From NCBI GenBank assembly GCA_023091665.1, contig JALJCQ010000006.1, positions 310,001 through 374,000 on the forward strand: DNA of 64,000 bases. The letters run 5' to 3'. A program made the translations under genes and the position numbers. The number at the start of each line of letters is the position of its first letter. Position 1 is the first letter of the stretch. Origin of the DNA: Pythium myriotylum (lineage: Eukaryota > Oomycota > Peronosporomycetes > Pythiales > Pythiaceae). Positions 56,063 through 64,000 of the stretch are shown piece after piece. The notes below the pieces were generated by a model. The model saw only the letters and a list, made by a program, of their open reading frames with translations. It ran no database searches and was not told the DNA's origin.

Positions 56063-56662
56063 ATGTTCGCGACACCTCGTTACGAAGCGTTTCCTCGTGA
56101 GCCGCACTCGTGGGCCCACGCCGAGTACTCGCCTCGCCCGTACCAAGGGCTGACCACACTGCTGAGAGCCACATCCTCTCACCACCCTTCTTTCCACGAC
56201 TCGCCCACACACGTCGAGTCCCATGGCGCCAGCTCGCCGCAGCAAAAGCATGAGCCCAAGAAAAACGCCTCGCGGGAACGCATGAAGTCGGAACTTATGG
56301 CCCTTCGCGTCCAAGTAGGCTGTCTCGAGACTGAGCTCGCCTACCTTCAACAGCTCGCTCAGGAGCGGCTCACGGTGGCCTCCGAGCCTGATGAGAACCA
56401 GATCCGCAACGGCCGAGAACCGTCCGGAGGCTGGAAAGCCATGGCTGAGCGTGAGCGCGTGCGACGAATCCGCGCCGAGATGCAAAACCGGCGGCTTCGA
56501 GCTACCGTGGAGACCCAAATGGACGAGTGGAAGAACCTGCAGATGCTCTTCGAAGGCCAGTCCCAGGTTCTCGTCGAGAAGATCATGCGGGAGCAAGTCG
56601 TGCCAGCCGAGACCCCGGTCGCCCCGAGTCGATACGGCACCGGCCCGGACCGACGATACTAG
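56063..56662 (+). CDS. START/M96-like family protein 5, coiled-coil-only
   Basis: From the ATG at 56063 the protein has 199 aa: a His/Pro/Ser-rich start, the signature KKNASRERMKSEL at about 72-84 and a coiled coil (RVRRIRAEMQNRRLRATVET). It ends shortly after this, with RYGTGPDRRY and a stop, so the START-like domain is absent. Unlike protein 3 the frame ends cleanly, without an evident junction. The coil layout matches protein 3 best (both have LETELxxLxQL), so the two may form a START-less subgroup. Confidence 0.6.
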   Translation: MFATPRYEAFPREPHSWAHAEYSPRPYQGLTTLLRATSSHHPSFHDSPTHVESHGASSPQQKHEPKKNASRERMKSELMALRVQVGCLETELAYLQQLAQERLTVASEPDENQIRNGREPSGGWKAMAERERVRRIRAEMQNRRLRATVETQMDEWKNLQMLFEGQSQVLVEKIMREQVVPAETPVAPSRYGTGPDRRY

Positions 56663-57319
56663 GAGAGCCACGAGTTCGATCCCATCCACGCTAACTGTAC
56701 CATAATCAAACTATAATCTTTGTTGTACGATCGTCGCCGCGAGCTCTCATCCGGCCGATATGTCTGTGATTCAGTCGTAGACCCATCCGCACGAGCTCGA
56801 ACCCCACATCAGTCCGCATCCATCATCTCGATAGGTCGGACAAGACAAGACATCCAGTGTTGCCGTGGACTGGACGAGTGCATCCCTGCCACGAGGTCAA
56901 TTCAACGACCGAGAGGGCTCGCCGAGTGCAGATCAAGCACAACTTTACACCTCGCGGTCCTCCCCATCATTGGGTGAATTCGCTGACTGCTATCCCTTCC
57001 TCCACATCCCACGAGGGGAAAAGGGAGCTGCGAGTCAGTTGGGAAGACGAGCAACTGGCTCAACCGACGGCTGTCTGTGGGTGAGCGTCGGACTCATCGG
57101 CCATGAACAGTCCCTCGTGATCACCATGGGGGGAGCTCCTCTTCCCCTTCGTAGCTCCCTGAGACAGGCCAAATTGCACCCTAATTCAGCAATAAGCATG
57201 CTTTGAGTTGTCAAATAAGGGTGATTTTAGGAGAAAAGAACGTCTAGCACCCACTAACTGTCTCCCTGGAGCGCTCCTCTTCCCCGAAGCCCACGACGAG
57301 AAAGGAAGGGGGAGCTCCC
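56663..57319. other. Intergenic, no gene seen
   Basis: Short unrelated frames only. If protein 5 once had a START-like part it should lie here, but I find no trace of the DETGW or STEDDI blocks. Confidence 0.5.
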
Positions 57320-58576
57320 ATGAACGATCCACGCGTCGTAATCGACTTGCTGCATGCTTCGAGTGCGTCGTCTGTACCAGCGAAGTGCGACGAAACGAGC
57401 TCAAACGATGCGCAAACGGCTTCAGGAGGGGTGCGCAAGCCCATGAAGAACATCTCGCGCGAACGCATGAAACAAGAGACCACGCTCTTACGCGTGCGTG
57501 TCCAGGAACTCGAAAGGGAGCTCAGCCAACTGCTCGCGCTCAAGGCGGTGGAGCGATGCAAGAGGCCAACAACCGTGTGGAGAGGTCTCGCGAAGCGTAA
57601 CGCGATGCGGCGAGAAAAGGCTGAACGCGAGCGAGAGCGACTCCGGGCGAGCTTGGTGCAGCAGCTGCAGTTGGCCAAGAGCCTCGAGATGACGCTTTGG
57701 AATCGCTGGACAATGTACCATGAAGAAAGGGTCCCATCCGAGGGAGCGGACACACTCTACCCAGTGGATGACATGGAGAAGCTCCACGACAAGTTTATGG
57801 AGGAGATTGACGAGGCCTTCCCGCTTGTCGACATGGTGCTCGCGAACTCAGCCGAGTTCCGGAATATGGTCGTGGACAAATCGCCACGTATGTCGATCGT
57901 GGAGAACGAAGGTGGTAAACTCTACGTCGACTTGCGCGAGAATTTCTTCGTGCCGTTCCCGTATGAGCGCGTCTGCGAGGCCACGTGGCGAGCGATTACG
58001 AATGAGTACCGTCGCCAGCAGCGGGTTATCGAGGAGTTCTGCTGCAATGAAGAAGAGTTCTCGAGCAAGTTTTTCCAGCCGACATCCCCTCCCGGCTCGG
58101 CCAACCCAATGATGTCGGCCATTGTCATGCGGAAGTTTACCGAAGAGCATCGCATGGTCCTCGTCTGGCGCAGCATTGAATGGTACAACACGCCACATAC
58201 CAAAAGACAATACGGCGACGATACCGGGTGGGTTATTGTGGAATATTCAGTGGATCCTCTGTCGGGCAAGCCAAACGACGACGGCGCCGTAGTGAGGATG
58301 TGCACACGATACCTGCCGGCGAGTGAAGAACAGACCAACCTTCTCCGAGAAAGAGCGCGCTCAGATTCGATCCAGACCGGTAGATTTGGCGTTGAAGCTT
58401 TGCATTTGGAGGAAGCTGGACTCATGAAGCGTATTTTCATTTGCACGGAAGAGGACATCGCTTCGATTACCGAGTCTGTTGGAAATATCTTGCTAGATGA
58501 GTCTATTGGCTCATCGAAAAGCAGCTTGGAGACGACCAACGATGAGAAAGAGAGTTTGAGGAGCGAGGAGAGCTAG
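57320..58576 (+). CDS. START/M96-like family protein 6
   Basis: The 418-aa protein has the signature MKNISRERMKQE at about 43-54, a coiled coil (RVQELERELSQLLALKAVE, then EKAERERERLRASLVQQLQL) and a START-like domain with LYVDLRENFFVPFPYERVCE, HRMVLVWRSIEWYN, DDTGWVIVEY, VVRMCTRYLPA and ICTEEDIASITESVGN. A Ser/Glu-rich tail follows. It is complete and single-exon. In this member the first block has the FVPFPYERV form, closer to many oomycete M96 paralogues than proteins 1 and 2. It ends the tandem array. Confidence 0.72.
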   Translation: MNDPRVVIDLLHASSASSVPAKCDETSSNDAQTASGGVRKPMKNISRERMKQETTLLRVRVQELERELSQLLALKAVERCKRPTTVWRGLAKRNAMRREKAERERERLRASLVQQLQLAKSLEMTLWNRWTMYHEERVPSEGADTLYPVDDMEKLHDKFMEEIDEAFPLVDMVLANSAEFRNMVVDKSPRMSIVENEGGKLYVDLRENFFVPFPYERVCEATWRAITNEYRRQQRVIEEFCCNEEEFSSKFFQPTSPPGSANPMMSAIVMRKFTEEHRMVLVWRSIEWYNTPHTKRQYGDDTGWVIVEYSVDPLSGKPNDDGAVVRMCTRYLPASEEQTNLLRERARSDSIQTGRFGVEALHLEEAGLMKRIFICTEEDIASITESVGNILLDESIGSSKSSLETTNDEKESLRSEES

Positions 58577-60293
58577 TCTTTTTGACGTTCGGACAACAAA
58601 CTGCATTCGTGTGATTCCGCCATTCTGACTCCGTCGACCAAATCTCATCATTTCCGAGCACGATAGCTGAATCACTTGTGAATCTTGTGCTGGCTAGCCG
58701 TGGTTATCGTTCTCGCCAAAATGCTGCTCAGAGGGGTTCATACAGGCCGTTGCATCGATGCGACCAATCCTGTAGCGTGTCGAAGCATGTGAAGGAGACC
58801 GACACAAGGCAAGGCAGGCTTATCTCTTCGACCTTCGTTCACTCCATTACCCAGGTCTTCTCCTTGAGCTTCTTGTTCAAGCCTCCAGTGACATCGGCAG
58901 ACAAAGGCTCCTGAAGAACCCAGCTGGTTTGCCCCGACATCCTGTGATTGCTACCTGTCAAGCTCGTGGGTGAATTCCTGGATAGGTAAGTGGCTGAAGA
59001 CGACGTTGACCCCATGAATGTGAAGCAGTTGGTGCCGTCCAAGCCACCGGCTCTCGTGGTCATCATCCACACGCACCAGTCGTCACTGTCTGTAAGACAA
59101 TTTCAACGAGGAGTGTATTCGAGCAACACTGAAGAGTTGATGGAACTGGCTCGAGCAATCGTGGAAGTGTACAGGCGTCGTATCGCACCGTTCGTTGAAT
59201 CAATATGGGCGAGCTCGAGGTGCGAAGAAGCACACGTCACTCAGAAAGTTGGGTTTACGCACATTCTATTAGTGGAAGGTGCATCAGCTCAACTGTTCTG
59301 GCTGAGGACTCTTTGATGAACATTAAACGACGTAAGCAGAGATCCAGCGTTTGCAGGCGACTTTCGAACGCAATCACCTGGCGACGAAAACAAAGCACGA
59401 TCGGACACATTACGCTCGAAGAGACGAGTGGGAATATTTCCTTGCCTTCTGAGGGGAAGTGAACATCGCCTTCACCCTCGGGTTGCTGATTTGAGTGCAG
59501 TTGGCTTTGATCCCTTACTTGAATTGGACCTCCAGATCCAAGAAAGTTGTCTGGATACATACTGGGTGGATCGCTCCCAATTCGCATCGTGGGTATGGCA
59601 GCGCCAGTCGATGGAGGTAAGGCTTGTCTATCAAATTCCTTCCCGATGAGAATGCGTCGCATGTGACTTGGGCGGCTTCTCTCTCCGGTTCAAGAATGGA
59701 ATCTCCTCACAGTGTTGCAGAAACCCATCAGCGCAAAATCACCCGACCACAAATTTGTCAGCTGCAAGCTCGACGAGCAGATTCTCTCAATCGCGAATTG
59801 CTTGTGTCGTTGATTTGATTCGTGAGAGCAGTGCACGACGGTGAGCCGCTGCAGTCGACAGCTTAGTCAAGGCCATTTCTGTCAACAGCAAGGCGATTAA
59901 AGATGGGCGGCATCCAGAAGTGTGATTCGAGTGCCTGTATCCGTCGAGCGTGCCTCTGTTTCGTAAGGAAGAAGTGCACCCCTCAATTTCCCGCTCTGTT
60001 GTGGTGGCAGCCAACACCCATCACGTCTATGACGCACACCGAAATGTCGCGAACCGATTGACTCAGTTTATGAAGAGACTATCTCCACCGGCAGTGCCAA
60101 ATACCGATTACAGATGAAACCTCACAGAAAATGGGGGCGCGTCTAGCCTTACGCGGTGACAAAGCAAGTGTCGCATGTTCCTCCTGGGAAGAGATGGCGT
60201 CCGGTGCTCTGGGACATCTTTCAACTAGTATGAGAGGTGCGATGCAAGTCCAACGGTGGAATCTCCATCGCAAGCTTCATCCATCAGTTTCCG
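58577..60293. other. Intergenic, 1.7 kb, no recognisable gene
   Basis: Only short frames occur. One of 108 codons at 58990-59316 has no domain and unusual composition. Fragments around 59330-59460 and 59860-59910 look like eroded coding sequence, but I could not assign them. The region ends at the start of the first mannosyltransferase gene. Confidence 0.5.
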
Positions 60294-61853
60294 ATGTTGA
60301 CCTCAAGACGTGCCCGGCAAATCGTCTGCGGGCGAGTGCAACCGCATGTCGGTGGTCTTTTCGTCTGTCTATTCTTCGCTTGCAGTGGAATGCTAGCCGT
60401 ACTGTCGGCGCTTCAGTTCGACAAAGATTTGAATGGGGACGCGACCAGTTTTGTTGCGATCCTCCGAGGTGTATATAGGGGGGAAACGATGGAAGACTTC
60501 GATCCACGAAATTCGAGCCACGGATCGCTCACCACGGATTACGAGTGCGTCGGGTGGTATCGCACGGGATACCATTCTGCCCACGGTACACGAGACCGAA
60601 ATTGCTCAGAGCGAATCGTCGGCGGAGACGCCGGATTCTGCGTATTCCACCACAAACGACAAAACCAACCGAGACGCGTCCTCCCCACATACGCCGACTC
60701 CCTCGTTCGACGACCAGACACTGTTTGGTTCACGTGTAACGAAGTCCCTCAACTCCTCGCCTTCGGAGACGCAGCTCTCGAATACAACCCACACATTCAC
60801 GTCACCCCGCCTCCAGCACTCGATAAAACACAACCCGTCTTCTCATCATCACCCAGTCTCGAACGAGGCATATCCATGTCAGTCCACACACGCGTTCTCG
60901 CCAGCGCATACGCATCCATTCGACTCATGCGAGAGGCCAAAATGACGCTTCCCATCGAGCTATGGCTACGTCCCGATGAGACCGACGTCAACCACCCCAT
61001 CCTCCAAGACCTCTCCGCCAACTACCGCGTCTTCATTCGACACATCCTCGACCCACGCGCCACACAATACTACACCAAACTCTACGCCATCTTCTTCTCC
61101 GCCTTCGACAACGTCCTCTTCCTCGACGCTGACAACTTCCCCGTCAAAGACCCCACATTCCTCTTCCGCACTCAAGAGTTCCTCACCACCGGCGCCATCT
61201 TCTGGCCAGACTTCTGGCAACCACAACAGTCCATCTTCAACGTGCACGCGCGCAGTCTACTCTGGCCCATTCTCGGCACACCCTTCGTTGACATGTTCGA
61301 GCAAGAGAGCGGACAGATCCTCATCAACCGCACCAAACACGCCAAAGCTCTCGCCGCACTCATGCACTACGGCTTCACCACGCCGCGCATCCTCGATAGA
61401 CTCGCACTTGTCTGGGGAGACAAAGACCTCTTCCGACTGGCTTGGCTCAAGACCAACAGCTCCTTCCATTTCATCACGCGACATGCAGGGTCCGCTGGTG
61501 TACTAGACACCAACACCTCCACCTTCTGTGGACTCTCCATGGTCCAGCACGGTCCCTCCGGCGACATCGTCTTCTTCCATCGCAATCTCGACAAGCTGCG
61601 ACCCGGAACAGATAACAAACGAGTCTGGACCCACATCCAGCAGTTTCGGATTGGTGGACGCAACGACGAGTACAGGCTACAACGGTCGACAGTCGATGGC
61701 TATGTTGGTTGCTGGGCGATCTCCGCGGACCATCCGGAGGTTTCTACGATGCGAGCACTGTCGGAGTTTCCTTTCGAGGATGTCGAATTGCGTGTGCTCC
61801 AGTTTGCGGAGGATGCCGGAAAACTCACGTCAACGCCAAAGAAGACCCTTTAG
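60294..61853 (+). CDS. Putative mannosyltransferase (GT71/MNN-type), paralogue 1
   Basis: From the ATG at 60294 the protein has 519 aa. A single hydrophobic segment at about residues 21-39 (VGGLFVCLFFACSGMLAVL) is a type II signal anchor, placing the enzyme in the Golgi. A Cys-bearing stem follows. The catalytic part has GISMSVHTRVLASAYASIR, LYAIFFSAFDNVLFLDADN with the DAD at 278-280, DPTFLF, GAIFWPDFWQP and LVWGDKDLFRLAW, as in fungal alpha-mannosyltransferases (Mannosyl_trans3). It would add mannose to glycoproteins using GDP-mannose; substrate is inferred from the family. It is convergent with a paralogue at 62181-63842. An alternative start is at 60390, within the anchor. Confidence 0.72.
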   Translation: MLTSRRARQIVCGRVQPHVGGLFVCLFFACSGMLAVLSALQFDKDLNGDATSFVAILRGVYRGETMEDFDPRNSSHGSLTTDYECVGWYRTGYHSAHGTRDRNCSERIVGGDAGFCVFHHKRQNQPRRVLPTYADSLVRRPDTVWFTCNEVPQLLAFGDAALEYNPHIHVTPPPALDKTQPVFSSSPSLERGISMSVHTRVLASAYASIRLMREAKMTLPIELWLRPDETDVNHPILQDLSANYRVFIRHILDPRATQYYTKLYAIFFSAFDNVLFLDADNFPVKDPTFLFRTQEFLTTGAIFWPDFWQPQQSIFNVHARSLLWPILGTPFVDMFEQESGQILINRTKHAKALAALMHYGFTTPRILDRLALVWGDKDLFRLAWLKTNSSFHFITRHAGSAGVLDTNTSTFCGLSMVQHGPSGDIVFFHRNLDKLRPGTDNKRVWTHIQQFRIGGRNDEYRLQRSTVDGYVGCWAISADHPEVSTMRALSEFPFEDVELRVLQFAEDAGKLTSTPKKTL

Positions 61854-62180
61854 ATAGAAATGACCCCAAATTTCGATTGATAATGCAAACCACCTTCAGG
61901 TTGAATCGTTTTCACGTCTTCCTTGTGGCGCGAGACCCTCGGGCCGTAATCATGCATAATTCATTTAGGCATGGATAATCCCGAGGGATTCGATGAACCG
62001 AAATTACAGTGTTGGGAAATGCCCAACGATCCTCGACTTGCGAACGTCTTTTCTCGAGTACCCTTGAATGAAAGCTGTGGACACAACAAGCATGCGAGAG
62101 GCCTCAGTCGAATGGAGATGGTGTCCATGGTAGCCAACCACAGGAACTGTTCCCACGAAAACTGTGAATCGCCCCCGATG
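61854..62180. other. Short intergenic between convergent genes
   Basis: No gene seen. The two mannosyltransferase genes end toward each other here, so it holds both 3' ends. Confidence 0.5.
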
Positions 62181-63842
62181 CTAGTGCAAAACGTTTCCTC
62201 TCAGTTGGCGACTTGTTGTCGGCGTCACACCGCTTTGACGCTGTTCTCCGCGGTAAACAATGTCGGCGGCTGCTTCCATAAGTTGCAGCAGTCGCGATTC
62301 GACGGCTCGAAAGCTAAAGATCTCCATGGGTGTCAGCAGAAAGTCGGTGTACTTATCCACAGTTTCGGTGCGTCCCCAGCAGCTTTCAACGTCAGTGAAT
62401 ATCTTGGACCACTGGATGACATACCTGACTCTTGGTATCCCGCGCTTGGCCTGCAGGATATGGGTCCAGATCGGCTGGTTGAGCTTATCAAGTCCAAGTT
62501 TGACCGAGTTACGATGGAGGAACACGATCTCTCCTTTCGGATCGTGTTGGACCATCGTCATGCCACAAAACTCATTGGTCGAGGTCTTCAGAGTGCCCGC
62601 GGAACCCGGCGGCGTCATAATCATGTGGAACGGGCTATTGGTTTTCAGCCACGCGAGTCGAAAAAGGTCTTTATCTCCCCACACGAGTTGCTCATGGACG
62701 CGAGGCAGCGAAAAGCCAAAATACATGAGCATGTTTAGGGCCCGGAGGTGTCGCCGACGGTCGATCAGCACTTGGCCACTTTCTTGCTCAAGCATATCGA
62801 CAAACGGAAGTCCTATGACTTGCCACAGCACGCTGTGCTCGCGTACATTGAAAATCGTGCTCGTTGGGTGCCAGAAGTCAGGCCAGAACATCGCGCCAGA
62901 GCCACGAAACTCTTCCGTGTCGAAGAGATACGTTGGATCTCGCACCGCAAAGTTATCTGCGTCCAGCAGGAGCACGCTATCGAAGGCCGAATAGAACACC
63001 GCGTAGAGTTTCGTGTAAAAGTCGGTCGCGAATGCATCCTCAATCTCCCGCAGGAAAACGGCATAGTTGTCCACGAGGTCTTGTAATAGCGCGTGGGTAG
63101 CGCTCACTTCGTCTGGTTTGTACCAGACCTCGACAGGTAACTTCGTCCCAATTTCCCTCAATCGACGAATACTCACGTAAGCACTGGCTAGGACCTTGCC
63201 ATGCACCACGATCGATATACCTCGCCTCAACGCAATGGCTTTGTTGGTCTGAGTCCTCACTTCCTGCTGGATTCGCTCGAACGCGATCGGGGGATGGTGT
63301 GAGTACCGAGAAGCTTTGACGCTGTAGTCGACCAGAGACGCGGCAAAGCCACAGTCGAAAGTTACACGACTCTCCAGTGAGTCGCAATGCATCGTCAGCA
63401 CACGCAACGTCGCGTTTTTCTTCTTGTGGCGATACAAACAATAGCCCGAGCGACCGCCAGGAATCGCAGTCGTACAATCAGCGTCCTGGTTGGGCTCCCT
63501 TGGGCCGTCCGGAGAACATTCGCGAGTCGCGTGCCAGCCTATGCACTCGTACCTGGATCGGAACCGCTTGATCGGCGCTAGAGTCGCTTCAGAGAAGGGT
63601 ACGAGAGAAGTTGTCTCGTTTGCCGCAGGGACAAGCAGCTTCGTGTCCGTCGACACTTTCGGGATCCGGATCGCAGACGTCAGCACTTGTGATCGCGAAA
63701 TCTTTGTCGACGGTATGTCGGACATTATCTCATTCTGCATCGCAAGAAACACTGTGCCGACGAGTAGCAGCATCATAAATGAGAAGAGGAATCGCTGCTC
63801 TCGCATCGCAAGCCTCGAACTGAGTTGCCGACTTTGTTGCAT
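62181..63842 (-). CDS. Putative mannosyltransferase (GT71/MNN-type), paralogue 2
   Basis: From the ATG at 63842 (MQQSRQLSS) the protein has 553 aa, with a signal anchor at about residues 17-34 (FLFSFMMLLLVGTVFLAM). It matches paralogue 1 in order: YECIGWHATRE, GISIVVHGKVLASAYVSIR, LYAVFYSAFDSVLLLDADN (DxD), DPTYLF, AMFWPDFWHP and LVWGDKDLFRLAW. Both have a Cys-rich region before the catalytic part. The frame is open 45 codons further upstream without an ATG, so a longer form would need a non-ATG start or an upstream exon. The arrangement suggests an inverted duplication. Confidence 0.72.
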   Translation of the reverse strand: MQQSRQLSSRLAMREQRFLFSFMMLLLVGTVFLAMQNEIMSDIPSTKISRSQVLTSAIRIPKVSTDTKLLVPAANETTSLVPFSEATLAPIKRFRSRYECIGWHATRECSPDGPREPNQDADCTTAIPGGRSGYCLYRHKKKNATLRVLTMHCDSLESRVTFDCGFAASLVDYSVKASRYSHHPPIAFERIQQEVRTQTNKAIALRRGISIVVHGKVLASAYVSIRRLREIGTKLPVEVWYKPDEVSATHALLQDLVDNYAVFLREIEDAFATDFYTKLYAVFYSAFDSVLLLDADNFAVRDPTYLFDTEEFRGSGAMFWPDFWHPTSTIFNVREHSVLWQVIGLPFVDMLEQESGQVLIDRRRHLRALNMLMYFGFSLPRVHEQLVWGDKDLFRLAWLKTNSPFHMIMTPPGSAGTLKTSTNEFCGMTMVQHDPKGEIVFLHRNSVKLGLDKLNQPIWTHILQAKRGIPRVRYVIQWSKIFTDVESCWGRTETVDKYTDFLLTPMEIFSFRAVESRLLQLMEAAADIVYRGEQRQSGVTPTTSRQLRGNVLH

Positions 63843-64000
63843 GACTGACAAGGTCGATCCGGAAATGGCTCTATGGGGAAAAGCTGAAGAGACACTCGAC
63901 CATGGGTTCAGCGGAGGATCGTTCCGCGCGAAGTGCGGGACCGGACTAGTGAGAAACCGCGAGTGCTGACTCGCCACAAACCGAAAGATATGCCGAGGCC

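Noticed and set aside
58990..59316. 108-aa ORF after START gene 6
   Set aside because: No domain, no family similarity and no ATG context; listed only as part of an unassigned intergenic region.
61971..62738. 255-aa plus-strand ORF opposite mannosyltransferase paralogue 2
   Set aside because: Antisense overlap with a well-supported gene and no recognisable domain.

Overview
The window reads as oomycete nuclear DNA. The evidence is three Crinkler (CRN) effector-type genes with LxLFLAK-like and HVLVxxP-like N-terminal motifs, a tandem family of START-like proteins resembling the oomycete 'M96 mating-specific' family, two putative GT71-type mannosyltransferases, and PiggyBac and MULE-type transposons. 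About two thirds of the window (1 to at least 43.6 kb) is made of virus-like elements nested in one another. The rest is GC-richer host sequence.

Layout. (1) Polinton-like element A is the older element and its left end lies outside the window. From left to right it has a D5-type helicase, a GIY-YIG nuclease, a pVI-like minor capsid protein, a tyrosine recombinase, a 161-aa protein, a penton-like protein, a packaging ATPase, an S74-type fibre, a degraded gene, the major capsid protein (MCP) and an adenain-like protease. It is decayed. A MULE-type MITE splits the penton gene (4258-5084). A second copy sits after the fibre gene (8740-13584) and itself carries piggyBac-1 (9414-13427). The MCP gene is split by piggyBac-2 (15670-40686). 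The protease is split by an unclassified 1.5-kb insertion (41646-43120). (2) Polinton B (17887-39921, 22,035 bp) lies inside the piggyBac-2 transposase gene. It has 220-bp terminal inverted repeats that look identical and a perfect 6-bp target duplication, AACGAG. It is nearly intact: zinc-finger protein, ExoX-C-like protein, two tandem CRN genes, protease (one in-frame stop), MCP, fibre, ATPase, penton, a 553-aa protein, pVI-like protein, RVE integrase with chromodomain, and protein-primed-type DNA polymerase B with an embedded HNH motif. (3) From 44.3 to 45.5 kb lies a third CRN gene, with an HNH-like C-terminal domain. It occupies the slot in A that matches the CRN slot in B. (4) From 47.7 to 58.6 kb there are six START/M96-like genes and one pseudogene, two of the six lacking the START part. 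(5) From 60.3 to 63.8 kb there is a convergent pair of mannosyltransferase paralogues.

How it fits together. Read in opposite directions, A and B share one morphogenesis cassette (protease, MCP, fibre, ATPase, penton, pVI-like). Their replication and integration genes differ: helicase plus tyrosine recombinase in A, PolB plus RVE integrase in B. Both have CRN-type genes beside the protease end, so these virus-like elements may carry and spread oomycete effector genes. Many genes of both elements end in short perfect hairpins, like the hairpin 3'-end signals known from Mimivirus. The order of events reads directly from the junctions: A inserted first, then the MITEs and the two piggyBac elements, then B inside piggyBac-2.
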